A stretch of DNA of 64,000 nt from Nocardioides sp. QY071 (lineage in GTDB: Bacteria; Actinomycetota; Actinomycetes; Propionibacteriales; Nocardioidaceae). The position numbers were made by a program, and so were the translations under genes. The stretch lies in assembly GCF_029961765.1 (NCBI RefSeq), contig NZ_CP124681.1, positions 496,001-560,000 of the forward strand. Reading direction: 5' to 3'. Each line of letters starts with the position of its first letter. The first letter of the stretch is position 1. Of the stretch, positions 8,833 to 15,907 are shown one piece after another. The notes below the pieces were generated by a model. The model was not told where the DNA came from. It saw nothing but the letters and a program-made list of their open reading frames with translations, and did not search any database.

Positions 8833-8838
8833 TATTTT
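8833..8838 (+). promoter_or_regulatory. -10 element of the proline dehydrogenase-like gene
   Basis: TATTTT lies 7 nt before the ATG at 8846 in an unusually AT-rich patch that forms a small palindrome CCCTATTTTTTAGGG (8830-8844). The spacing implies transcription starting at or next to the start codon. The palindrome might serve as a regulator site or a terminator-like hairpin for the transporter operon upstream. Confidence 0.45.
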
Positions 8839-8845
8839 TTAGGGT

Positions 8846-9667
8846 ATGCAGCCGCTCCGGGACTCCCTGACGCTGCTGTCCCGCAGCGCGCTGGGCCGAC
8901 GGGTCGTGCACGCCTACGTCGCCGGCGAGCGGGTCGACGACGCGGTGCGAGCCGTCGGTGGGCTCCGGGCCGCGGGCTTCGCGGCCGGCGTCGAGCGACT
9001 CGGGGAGCCGAGCGGCTCCGTGGTCGCCGAACACCTCACGTTGATCGACCGGCTCTCCGACGCCGGCCTCGCGGCCGGCACCGACATCACCGTCGGCACG
9101 TGCTCGCTCGACGAGGCCCGCAGGATCTGCCGGACCGCTGCCGCTGCCGGCGCGACCGTGACGATCGGGGCGGATGTCACCGACGTGGACGCACGGCTGG
9201 CGCTGGTCGCGGCCCTGCGCGCGGAGCTCCCCGGCGTGGGCGTGGAGCTGCACGCGGCTCTCCCACGCACCGAGGAGGACTGCCGGGCGCTGGCCGGGCC
9301 GGGCAGCCGGGTCCGGCTCGAACACGGCACGGGCGAGGACGCGGCGGAGGCCGACAAGGCCTATGTGCGCTGCCTGAAGGTGCTGCTCGGCGGCGCCGGG
9401 CATCCGGTGATCGCGACACACGACCCGCGGCTGATCGAGATCGCGGTCGCCCTCGCGAGTCGCTACGGTCGCGCGCCCGCGACCTACGAGCTCCAGCTCC
9501 GGTACGGCGTCAGGTCGGCCGAGCAGCAGCGGCTGGCCGGTACCGGCGAGCAGGTGCGGGTGCTGGTTCCGTACGGCGCCGCGTGGCACGGCTACCTGGT
9601 GGGACGACTGGCGGAGCGTCCCGCCGACCTGAGACTCTTCCTCACGTCGTTGGTCTCCAGAGGATGA
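8846..9667 (+). CDS. divergent proline dehydrogenase-like protein
   Basis: A 273-residue protein similar in its C-terminal third to monofunctional proline dehydrogenases, flavoenzymes that oxidise proline to pyrroline-5-carboxylate. The segment YELQLRYGVRS ... VRVLVPYGAAWHGYLVGRL AERPADL parallels the FAD/substrate-binding end of the family. The usual RLVKGAY motif is replaced by RLEHGTG, so the family lysine is absent. The N-terminal region is also diverged. It overlaps proC by 4 bp, and ProC makes proline from the same pyrroline-5-carboxylate. Activity as a true proline dehydrogenase is therefore uncertain; an altered or regulatory role is possible. Confidence 0.7.
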   Translation: MQPLRDSLTLLSRSALGRRVVHAYVAGERVDDAVRAVGGLRAAGFAAGVERLGEPSGSVVAEHLTLIDRLSDAGLAAGTDITVGTCSLDEARRICRTAAAAGATVTIGADVTDVDARLALVAALRAELPGVGVELHAALPRTEEDCRALAGPGSRVRLEHGTGEDAAEADKAYVRCLKVLLGGAGHPVIATHDPRLIEIAVALASRYGRAPATYELQLRYGVRSAEQQRLAGTGEQVRVLVPYGAAWHGYLVGRLAERPADLRLFLTSLVSRG

Positions 9668-10482
9668 GTGAGCAGGGCGTGGGCGAGAAGCGGACCGCAG
9701 TCATCGGTGCCGGTGTGATGGGGGAGACCCTGCTGTCCGGCCTGATCCGGGCCGGCCGGAGCGCCGAGGCGCTCGTGGTCGTCGAGAAGCGGCCCGAGCG
9801 TGCCGCCGAGCTCGCGGAGAGGTACGGCGTCCGCGTGGTCGACGACGTCACCGAGGCCGCCACGGCTGACACCGTGCTGCTGGTCGTCAAGCCGCAGGAC
9901 ATGGCCGACGTGCTCACCGAGCTCGCCCCCGCCCTGCGCCCCGGCCAGCTCCTCGTCTCCCTCGCCGCCGGCATCACCACCGGCTTCGTCGAGGCCCATG
10001 TGCCCGACGGCGTCGCGGTCGTCCGGGTCATGCCCAACACCCCCGCGCTCGTCGACCAGGGCATGGCCGCGATCTCGCCCGGCACCCACTGCGACGAGAG
10101 CCACCTCGCCGAGGCCGAGGAGCTGATGGCGTCGGTCGGCCGCGTGGTCCAGGTGCCGGAGAAGCAGCAGGACGCCGTGACCGCGATCAGCGGCTCCGGG
10201 CCGGCGTACGTCTTCTTCATGGTCGAGTCGATGATCGAGGCCGGCGTCCACCTCGGCCTGCCGCGCACCATCGCCCAGGAGCTGGTCATCCAGACCCTGG
10301 TCGGCTCGGCGACCATGCTGCGCGAGACCGGCGAGCATCCGGCCGTGCTGCGCGAGCAGGTCACCTCGCCGGGCGGTACGACGGCCGCGGCCCTGCGCGA
10401 GCTCGAGGTGCACCGGGTGCGCGCGGCCTTCCTCGCCGCTCTCGAGGCAGCGCGCGACCGCTCGCGCGAGCTCGGCTCCTAG
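9664..10482 (+). CDS. proC: pyrroline-5-carboxylate reductase
   Basis: ProC catalyses the last step of proline synthesis, reducing pyrroline-5-carboxylate with NAD(P)H. The 272-residue protein has the Rossmann motif AVIGAGVMGETLLSGL at residues 10-25, VMPNTPALVDQGM in the middle, and the P5CR signature region AISGSGPAYVFFMVE through EQVTSPGGTTAAALRELE. The start ATG at 9664 overlaps the stop of the proline dehydrogenase-like gene, so the two are translationally coupled. Orthologous position to Rv0500. Firm assignment. Confidence 0.96.
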   Translation: MSEQGVGEKRTAVIGAGVMGETLLSGLIRAGRSAEALVVVEKRPERAAELAERYGVRVVDDVTEAATADTVLLVVKPQDMADVLTELAPALRPGQLLVSLAAGITTGFVEAHVPDGVAVVRVMPNTPALVDQGMAAISPGTHCDESHLAEAEELMASVGRVVQVPEKQQDAVTAISGSGPAYVFFMVESMIEAGVHLGLPRTIAQELVIQTLVGSATMLRETGEHPAVLREQVTSPGGTTAAALRELEVHRVRAAFLAALEAARDRSRELGS

Positions 10483-10514
10483 GGTTCCGGGCCCGGCCCC
10501 TCGACGCCACACCA

Positions 10515-11447
10515 CTATGAGGCGCGGCGGTGGTCGGCGGGGGAGATGCCGCGGACCCGCTTGAAGGCGGTGCTCAGCGCGAACGGGGTGCTGTAGCCGA
10601 CCTGGCGTGCGACGGCCTCGAGGGTGGCGCCGGGCTCGTGGAGGAGGTCGGCGGCCAGGGCGATCCGCCAGCCCGTCAGGTAGGCCATCGGGGGTTCGCC
10701 GACGAGGGCTGTGAAGCGACGGGCGAGGGCGGCACGGGAGATGCCGGTGCGCTGGGCGAGGTCGGCGACGGTCCAGGGGTGCTCGGGGTTGTTGTGGAGC
10801 AGGCGGAGCGCCCGGCCGACCACGGGGTCGCCGTTGGCCCGGTACCAGCTCGGCGCGCGGGCGTCCGGACGGGCGAACCACGCGCGCAGCGCGGAGATCA
10901 GCAGCAGGTCGAGCATCCGGTCGAGGACGGACTCCTGGCCCGGGGCGTCCTTGACGATCTCGGCCGCCAGCAGGTCGATGATCGGGCAGTCCCACTCGTC
11001 GCCGCGGAGCACGAGCGAGCGGGGTAGCGCGTCGAGAAGGCGACGGCTGACCTCGCCGGCGAGCTGGTAGGTGCCGATCAGCATGACCGTCCCGCCGTCG
11101 GGGCTGTTGCCCCAGCTGCGCACGCCGAGGGCCAGCTTCTCGGCCAGCTCCTCGCCGTACAGCGTCGTGCAGCGCTGGCCGGGGTGGATGATCGTCTGCA
11201 CGGGCGTGCTGGGCGCGTCGGCCATCGTGTAGGGGTCGGGCCCGCGGGCGACGAGTACGTCGCGCGGCCCCAGCCACGTCGGCTGCTGCCCCTCGGGAGC
11301 GAGCCACGCCGAGCCGCGCACCACGGTGAGCACGGTGAGCGGCGCCTCGTCCTCGATCCGGATCGACCAGGGTGGCTCGAGCACCGCCCGCAGCAGGAAC
11401 GCGTCCTGCGCGCGGGGCCCGCTGAGCAGAGCGCCGAGTGCGTCCAT
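10515..11447 (-). CDS. AraC-family regulator with N-terminal cupin
   Basis: A 310-residue regulator with two domains. Residues 1-190 form a Cupin_6-type sensor, beginning MDALGALLSGPRAQDAFLLR. Residues about 205-305 hold the double AraC helix-turn-helix (VADLAQRTGISRAALARRFT ... LEAVARQVGYSTPFALSTAF KRVRGISPADHR). RclR-type relatives sense reactive chlorine species, but the key cysteines of RclR are not obvious here. TAGGCT stands 6 nt upstream of its ATG, suggesting a leaderless transcript. It is divergent from a DUF1772 gene, its likely target, but a 168-bp palindromic element separates the two promoters. Confidence 0.88.
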   Translation of the reverse strand: MDALGALLSGPRAQDAFLLRAVLEPPWSIRIEDEAPLTVLTVVRGSAWLAPEGQQPTWLGPRDVLVARGPDPYTMADAPSTPVQTIIHPGQRCTTLYGEELAEKLALGVRSWGNSPDGGTVMLIGTYQLAGEVSRRLLDALPRSLVLRGDEWDCPIIDLLAAEIVKDAPGQESVLDRMLDLLLISALRAWFARPDARAPSWYRANGDPVVGRALRLLHNNPEHPWTVADLAQRTGISRAALARRFTALVGEPPMAYLTGWRIALAADLLHEPGATLEAVARQVGYSTPFALSTAFKRVRGISPADHRRAS

Positions 11448-11466
11448 GGAGAGAGCCTAGGGAAGG

Positions 11467-11634
11467 CTAGTGTCCTGTCCGGATGATTCGCCGCCATATT
11501 CGGCGGCCCTGGCACGCACCTCGCGGCGTTGCCGACGCTTGCGAGACGACCCGGTATGGCTGCGCGACGGCGCCTTGCGATGCACGCACCAGGACCACCG
11601 ACTATGTCAGCGCTTCAACCGGACAGGACACTAG
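11467..11634. repeat. 168-bp palindromic element with 16-bp terminal inverted repeats
   Basis: The ends 11467-11482 and 11619-11634 are exact inverted copies of CTAGTGTCCTGTCCGG. About 45 further bases on each side still pair imperfectly (for example GGCGGCCCTGGCACGCACC against GGTGGTCCTGGTGCGTGCA on the other strand). There is no coding capacity that looks real. It occupies most of the 255-bp gap between the AraC gene and the DUF1772 gene and starts 20 bp upstream of the AraC start codon. It resembles a miniature inverted-repeat transposable element and could carry or disrupt promoters. Confidence 0.75.
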
Positions 11635-11702
11635 GACGATCGCGTATGCAGTCGAGCGTCTCGGCGATGTCACGACTCGCTGCGAGCCGGTGGGATGGAG
11701 CC

Positions 11703-12188
11703 ATGTCCACCCTCCGCATCATCAGCCTGCTGGCCGCCACGGTCTCGATGGGCCTGACCGCCGGCGCCTTCGCCCTCTACGCCCACACCGTCATGCCCGG
11801 CCTCGCGCGCACCGACGACCGCACATTCGTCTGGTCCTTCCAGGAGATGGACCGGGCGATCATGAATCCCTGGTTCATCGGCGGCTGCTTCATGGGAGCG
11901 CTCCTGCTGACCGCCACCGCGGCCGCCAGCGCCTTCCGGACCGACGCCTTCGTCTGGGTCGCGACCGCCCTCGCCCTCTACCTCGTCGCGTTCGTGCTGA
12001 CGCTGGCGATCAACGTGCCCCTCAACGACGCCCTCAAGGCCGCCGGCGACCCCTTGCGGATCGACGTGGCGGCCGCCCGGCAGGCGTTCGACGAAGCCCG
12101 CTGGGTCGCGTCGAACGTGATCCGCACCGTCCTGGCCACCGGCGCCTTCGGCCTGCTGGCATGGGCGCTGGTGGTCACGGAGCGATGA
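11703..12188 (+). CDS. DUF1772 (anthrone oxygenase-like) membrane protein
   Basis: 161 residues with four predicted membrane helices: LLAATVSMGLTAGAFALYAH, then IGGCFMGALLLTATAAASAF, ATALALYLVAFVLTLAINVP and TVLATGAFGLLAWALVV. The segment LAINVPLNDAL is typical of DUF1772, a family that includes anthrone-oxygenase-like proteins but is mostly uncharacterised in bacteria. The ATG at 11703 has a GGATGGAG sequence upstream; the open frame extends further 5' into the palindromic element but without a better start. Pairing with a divergent cupin-AraC regulator is a common arrangement for this family. Confidence 0.85.
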   Translation: MSTLRIISLLAATVSMGLTAGAFALYAHTVMPGLARTDDRTFVWSFQEMDRAIMNPWFIGGCFMGALLLTATAAASAFRTDAFVWVATALALYLVAFVLTLAINVPLNDALKAAGDPLRIDVAAARQAFDEARWVASNVIRTVLATGAFGLLAWALVVTER

Positions 12189-12203
12189 GCCGGTCCGCGC
12201 CGT

Positions 12204-12896
12204 TCAGGCGACCTCGGCCAGGCTGCGCACGGTCCGTACCCGCACGCCCGTGCGGCGGGCGTCGTGGCGGCCGTAGCGGTCGAGCAGCCGGGCCTGCAGC
12301 CCGGCCTGCTGGGCGCCGACGACGTCGTGGCGCAGCGAGTCTCCGACCATGAGGGTCGTGGCGGGCTCGGCGCCGAGGGACGCGCAGGCGGTCAGGTAGG
12401 AGCGCGGGTCGGGCTTGGCGGCCGGCAGCGCGGAGGACGCGAACACGGGTACGTCGGCGCGGAGCAGCCCGGTGCGGCGCAGCTTCTCGGTCTGGATGGG
12501 CAGCTGGCCGTTGGTGAGGATGCCGACCGGCAGGCCCGCGGCCCGGGCACGCCCGATTGCCGCGGCCGCGTCGTCGAAGGCCCGCCAGGCGGCCCGGTAG
12601 CAGCCGAGGAAGCCGGCGTAGACGTCGTCGGCGAGAGTGTCGTCGGCCAGGTCCCAGCCCGGCAGGAAGTCGCGGATCCGGGCCCGCCGGTGCTCGACGT
12701 AGCTCACCTCGCCGCGCTGGGCGCGCTCGTAGTGGCGCGCCTCGAGCACGAACCAGCGCTCGACGTGATGCTCCAGCTCGTCCGGCGTCTGCGCCAGCCC
12801 GAGCCCGGACAGCCACGCGCGCAGGCCCCGCTCCGAGGCGCCGCGGTGGTCGACCAGGGTGTCGTCCAGGTCGAGGAGCAGGGCCCGGAACGTCAT
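12204..12896 (-). CDS. HAD-superfamily hydrolase
   Basis: A 230-residue haloacid-dehalogenase-type phosphatase. Motif I LLLDLDDTLVDHRG gives the nucleophile and acid/base aspartates near residues 8-10. Motif II is ILTNGQ, motif III the lysine of KPDPRSY, and motif IV MVGDSLRHDVVGAQQAG. The helical cap lies between motifs I and II. The substrate is unknown; YjjG/pyrimidine-nucleotidase-like and phosphoglycolate-phosphatase-like enzymes have this layout. The ATG at 12896 starts directly before motif I and is preferred over an upstream frame extension. It lies downstream of trpS on the same strand. Confidence 0.87.
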   Translation of the reverse strand: MTFRALLLDLDDTLVDHRGASERGLRAWLSGLGLAQTPDELEHHVERWFVLEARHYERAQRGEVSYVEHRRARIRDFLPGWDLADDTLADDVYAGFLGCYRAAWRAFDDAAAAIGRARAAGLPVGILTNGQLPIQTEKLRRTGLLRADVPVFASSALPAAKPDPRSYLTACASLGAEPATTLMVGDSLRHDVVGAQQAGLQARLLDRYGRHDARRTGVRVRTVRSLAEVA

Positions 12897-12950
12897 GCGG
12901 AGCAGTCTGCCAGCGGCCACCGACACCCTCCGCATCCCCTGACAGCCCCT

Positions 12951-13916
12951 TCACAGCCCCATCGCGGCCCGGGCGGCGGCCAGCACCGGGGCGGTCACCT
13001 GGCGACACCGCTCGGCGCCGCGGCGGTACACCTCGCTCACGTGCACCGGGTCCGCTGCCAGCTCCCGGTACCGATCCTGGAGCGGCGCCAGCTCCGCGAC
13101 CACTGCGTCGGTGACCGCCGACTTGAGCGCCCCGTAGGAGCCGATCCCGTCGGTCGACCCGCCACAGGCGGTGAGGATCTCGAGCAGGTTGGTCACGCCC
13201 GGCTTGGCCGTGCGGTCGGACCGTACCGCCGCCGGCCCGGTGTCGGAGTCGGTGACGGCGCGGGCGACCTTGCGTCGTACGACGTCGGGCGGGTCGAGCA
13301 GCGCGATCGATCCGGCGTCGGGCCCGGACTTGCTCATCTTGGCGGTGGGCTCGGACAGGTCCATGACCCGCGCGCCGGCCGCGGGCACGGTGATCTCGGG
13401 GATCGTGAACACCTCGCCGTAGGTCGTGTTGAACCGCAGGGCGAGGTCTCGGGTGAGCTCGATGTGCTGGCGCTGGTCGTCGCCGACCGGGACGTGGGTG
13501 GGGCGGTAGAGCAGGATGTCGGCGGCCATCAGCACCGGGTAGGTGAACAGCGAGGTCCGCACCGACTCCTGGCGCCGCGACTTCTCCTTGAACTGGATCA
13601 TCCGGCCCAGCTCGCCGGTGCCGGCGACGCACTCGAGCAGGTACGACAGCTCGGCGTGCGCGGCCACCTGGCTCTGCCGGAACAGGGTGCTCGCGTCGAG
13701 ACCGGCCGCGAGCAGGAGCGTCGACTGCTCGGTGATCGCGGCCCGCAGGTCGTCGGGGGAGCGGGGCGTGGTCAGGGCATGGAGGTCGGAGATGCCGTAG
13801 AAGCAGTCGGCCTCGGCCTGGGCGGCCCGCATCGGGCGCAGCGCGCCGAGGAGGTTGCCGAGGGTCAGCCGACCGCTCGGGGTGAGGAGGGAGAGACGTC
13901 GGGGCGGGACGGACAT
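12951..13916 (-). CDS. trpS: tryptophanyl-tRNA synthetase (attenuator-controlled)
   Basis: A class I aminoacyl-tRNA synthetase of 321 residues that charges tRNA-Trp. The HIGH-like signature is TPSGRLTLGN (residues 12-21) and the KMSKS loop is AKMSKS near residue 200. GDDQRQHIELTRDLALRFN is typical of TrpRS. Start ATG at 13916 with AGGAG 7 nt upstream. A leader with a Trp-Trp peptide and alternative hairpins precedes it, as in the auxiliary, indolmycin-resistant TrpRS of Streptomyces coelicolor, which is known to be attenuation-controlled. Whether this is the only or an auxiliary TrpRS cannot be told from the window. Confidence 0.95.
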   Translation of the reverse strand: MSVPPRRLSLLTPSGRLTLGNLLGALRPMRAAQAEADCFYGISDLHALTTPRSPDDLRAAITEQSTLLLAAGLDASTLFRQSQVAAHAELSYLLECVAGTGELGRMIQFKEKSRRQESVRTSLFTYPVLMAADILLYRPTHVPVGDDQRQHIELTRDLALRFNTTYGEVFTIPEITVPAAGARVMDLSEPTAKMSKSGPDAGSIALLDPPDVVRRKVARAVTDSDTGPAAVRSDRTAKPGVTNLLEILTACGGSTDGIGSYGALKSAVTDAVVAELAPLQDRYRELAADPVHVSEVYRRGAERCRQVTAPVLAAARAAMGL

Positions 13917-14063
13917 GGCAGGGCTCCTGGGATGAGGCCCACGGGCGCCGGACCGGTCCGGAGAAGCACGACGGCCGCCCGTGGGCGGCCGGTGGTGGGG
14001 TGTGTCGAGGCGGCCGCCGTCAGGCGGGCCACCAGGCGAAGGTCATCGAGGTCGACACACCCC
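13917..14063 (-). promoter_or_regulatory. tryptophan-sensing transcription attenuator of trpS
   Basis: The leader RNA contains a short peptide gene with tandem Trp codons and mutually exclusive stems. A protective stem pairs 14052-14063 with 13997-14008 (12 bp, exact). The antiterminator pairs GGCGGCC (14018-14012) with GGCCGCC (13990-13984). The terminator pairs that same GGCCGCC with GGCGGCC (13979-13973) around a CACG loop. A ribosome stalled at the Trp codons leaves 14018-14012 largely free; one at the stop codon (14020) covers it and lets the terminator form. A further exact 10-bp stem (13977-13986 with 13937-13946) lies near the ribosome binding site. No strong U-tract follows, as is common in high-GC hosts. 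Confidence 0.8.
14020..14046 (-). CDS. trpS leader peptide MTFAWWPA
   Basis: An eight-residue open frame, ATG at 14046 to TGA at 14020, with two consecutive tryptophan codons (14034-14029). It lies wholly inside the loop of the 12-bp leader stem. Its expected role is as a ribosome stalling sensor for low charged tRNA-Trp, not as a functional product. Its ribosome binding site is weak. Confidence 0.75.
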   Translation of the reverse strand: MTFAWWPA

Positions 14064-14077
14064 GATCATCGCACGCG

Positions 14078-14698
14078 TCAGTGCACGGCGCGCAACGCGT
14101 CGAGGTCCGGGACCACCTGACCGGGCGGGGTCAGCAGCCCGAGCATGGTGGCCGCGATCGCCCGGGCGCCCTGCTCGGCGGCCAGGTCGCCGGCGTAGAC
14201 GGACGTCGCGGCCGCATGGGTCACCGTGTGCATGGTCGTCACCAGCCAGGAGACCGGGAGGTCGGCGCGGAACCGGCCGGCGTCGCGCCCGCGCTCCAGG
14301 AGCCGTTCGACGCGCTCGCGCGGCTCGTCGTGGGCGGCGGCCAGGTCGGCCGCGGGCAGGCTCCTCTCGGCCGCGACCACCAGGGCGCCGTACCGCAGTG
14401 TCACCTGCCAGGTCGCCTCGACCAGCCGGACCAGGGCGGCCGCCGGGTCGCCGGACAGGTCGACGCCGCGCAGCGAGGCGTCCGACTCGTGCATGGCACG
14501 CGCCACGACGGCCGCCACCAGCCCGCCGCGGTTCTCGAAGTGGCCGTAGAGGGTCACCCGGCCGACCCCGGCCGCCTTCGCGATGTCGTTGACGCTGGCG
14601 TCCGGGTCGCGGGCCAGGGTCGCGGTGGCCGCGTCGAGGATGGCCTCGACGTTGCGGCGGGCGTCGGCGCGCAGGGGGCGGGCGGGACTGGTCGTCAC
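14078..14698 (-). CDS. TetR-family transcriptional regulator
   Basis: 206 residues. The N-terminal region RRNVEAILDAATATLARDP leads into the helix-turn-helix VNDIAKAAGVGRVTLYGHFE NRGGL, a standard TetR pattern; the C-terminal domain ends in a dimerisation helix bundle. The GTG start at 14698 overlaps the stop of the membrane-protein gene (GTGA), so the two are coupled and share the promoter at about 15.17-15.20 kb. A large inverted repeat over that promoter is its likely operator, implying autorepression. Ligand unknown. Confidence 0.9.
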   Translation of the reverse strand: MTTSPARPLRADARRNVEAILDAATATLARDPDASVNDIAKAAGVGRVTLYGHFENRGGLVAAVVARAMHESDASLRGVDLSGDPAAALVRLVEATWQVTLRYGALVVAAERSLPAADLAAAHDEPRERVERLLERGRDAGRFRADLPVSWLVTTMHTVTHAAATSVYAGDLAAEQGARAIAATMLGLLTPPGQVVPDLDALRAVH

Positions 14699-15132
14699 GA
14701 CGCCATCATGGTCGCTGCCCGGTCGTGGCGGTGCGGGTCGTGGCATCCGGCGTACACCTCCCAGCGCCAGGCCATCGCGGCCAGCATCAGCACGAACATC
14801 GCCACGTGGCCGACCAGCATCAGGCCGGCGGCGTCGAGGACCCCGGTCCAGTAGAGGGGCAGCGCCACGGCGAACCCGGCGTACATGACGGCGCACATCT
14901 CGACGATCGGCGCCCAGCGATGGCCGCGCACGCGCATCCACCCGGCCATCGGCAGCGCCATGGTGGTCGCCATCACGAGCGTCTCGACGCTCTGCGAGCG
15001 CAGCCACGACGTGTCGGCGGCGGCGCCCGTGGCGAGTGACCACACCGGCCAGAGCGCCATCATGCCGATCAGCATGGCGGCGACCATCTCGCCGTAGTGG
15101 AGCGCGAACCTGCGGATCTGTCGGCCGTTCAT
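14695..15132 (-). CDS. four-helix integral membrane protein, unknown function
   Basis: A 145-residue protein, MNGRQIRRFALHYGEMVA at the start, with four clear hydrophobic segments (about residues 14-36, 46-68, 78-101 and 104-127). Met content is high. A hydrophilic tail has several histidines and a cysteine (AGCHDPHRHDRAATMMAS). The start ATG at 15132 has a strong GGAGGTGAGA Shine-Dalgarno sequence. No family was recognised with confidence. The His/Cys-rich tail and Met-rich helices are compatible with metal handling, but that is a guess. Co-regulated with the TetR gene it overlaps. Confidence 0.75.
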   Translation of the reverse strand: MNGRQIRRFALHYGEMVAAMLIGMMALWPVWSLATGAAADTSWLRSQSVETLVMATTMALPMAGWMRVRGHRWAPIVEMCAVMYAGFAVALPLYWTGVLDAAGLMLVGHVAMFVLMLAAMAWRWEVYAGCHDPHRHDRAATMMAS

Positions 15133-15153
15133 CGGTCTCACCTCCGGAACTAA

Positions 15154-15202
15154 GTCGTACAAGAATGTTCAAGATCATAAGTTGAACATAGGTGTACGAC
15201 AA
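15154..15202 (-). promoter_or_regulatory. promoter and TetR-type operator
   Basis: On the minus strand TTGTCG (15202-15197) and TATGAT (15179-15174) are spaced by 17 bp. Two nested inverted repeats cover them: GTCGTAC (15154-15160) with GTACGAC (15194-15200), and TGTTCAA (15166-15172) with TTGAACA (15182-15188). The dyad therefore overlies both promoter hexamers, as expected for repression by the TetR protein encoded in the same operon. Local AT content is far above average. Confidence 0.7.
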
Positions 15203-15380
15203 GAGGTTCAGGACATCGTCCTCGAAGAAGGGGCGGTCAAGCCGACACGCCGATGCGGGAAAGTTTCAATGGTCCATCTCTTCCCCACGAGTCACATCTG
15301 GCCCTATTCTCACGCAAGTGGCGTCCGGCGGATCACAGCTGGGGAAGGCGGTGACCCCGGACGCGGAAAGTTGGTGTGTC

Positions 15381-15596
15381 ATGGCTCCTTCGTCGCGCGA
15401 GCGCGCCGAGTCCCTACCGGACCCGAAGTTCCTCACGATCGCCGAGGTCGCCTCGGTCATGCGCGTGTCCAAGATGACCGTCTACCGCCTGGTCCACGGC
15501 GGCGAGCTCCCGGCCGTCCGGGTGGGTCGCTCGTTCCGGGTCACCGAGGACGACGTCAACGACTACCTGCGCAAGTCCTTCTACTCCGCCGGCTGA
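15381..15596 (+). CDS. bldC: BldC-like small MerR-type helix-turn-helix protein
   Basis: 71 residues containing a single winged-helix DNA-binding domain: FLTIAEVASVMRVSKMTVYR, then LVHGGELPAVRVGRSFRVTEDDVNDYLRK split over the wing. It matches BldC of Streptomyces, which binds direct repeats cooperatively and holds back development. Its position between proC and bS22/epimerase corresponds to Rv0500A of mycobacteria (by recollection), so the gene is conserved beyond sporulating genera. ATG at 15381 is chosen because homologues begin about ten residues before the domain. TATTCT at 15305-15310 might be its -10 element, leaving a roughly 65-nt leader. Confidence 0.88.
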   Translation: MAPSSRERAESLPDPKFLTIAEVASVMRVSKMTVYRLVHGGELPAVRVGRSFRVTEDDVNDYLRKSFYSAG

Positions 15597-15602
15597 CGGC
15601 TG

Positions 15603-15621
15603 CGCCGCCCGCTCGGCGGCG
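15603..15621 (+). terminator. possible terminator after bldC
   Basis: A 7-bp GC stem CGCCGCC/GGCGGCG with a 5-nt loop begins 7 bp after the bldC-like stop codon. No U-tract follows. TAGGCT at 15677-15682 further down is a possible promoter for the bS22-epimerase-acyltransferase genes. Confidence 0.35.
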
Positions 15622-15761
15622 GTGCGATCTTCATCCCATCTCCTGCGCTGATTCACTGCGCTCACGAGGCTCCGGATAGGCTGACCCGGTGCTCCGGGGT
15701 CCCCGGGGCGTCGTACGTCACGCCGAGCGCTGCCGCGCCCGGCGCTCTGGAGAGGTTCCAC

Positions 15762-15863
15762 GTGGGTTCTGTCATCAAGAAGCGCCGCAAGCGCATGGCG
15801 AAGAAGAAGCACCGCAAGCTGCTGAAGAAGACGCGCGTCCAGCGTCGCAAGCTCGGCAAGTGA
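15762..15863 (+). CDS. 30S ribosomal protein bS22-like (AURKAIP1/COX24 domain)
   Basis: A 33-residue, extremely basic peptide starting [19 protein letters not shown] and ending RVQRRKLGK. It matches the small actinobacterial ribosomal protein bS22 that binds near the decoding centre in mycobacterial ribosomes. GTG at 15762 is preceded by GGAGAGG. It lies directly upstream of the epimerase gene, as Rv0500B does before galE2. More than half of the residues are Lys or Arg. It is below the size most gene finders report. Confidence 0.88.
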   Translation: MGSVIKKRRKRMAKKKHRKLLKKTRVQRRKLGK

Positions 15864-15907
15864 CCCGAGCCGACCAGTAGCTTCCTGATTCCGAGGAGTC
15901 GGTGGAG

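Noticed and set aside
11529-11702. N-terminal extension of the DUF1772 protein
   Set aside because: It would be coded by the palindromic element, and the membrane protein has a good start and ribosome site at 11703.
13917-14085. T-box riboswitch in front of trpS
   Set aside because: No T-box consensus or specifier-loop arrangement was seen; the Trp-Trp leader peptide and alternative stems explain the region better.
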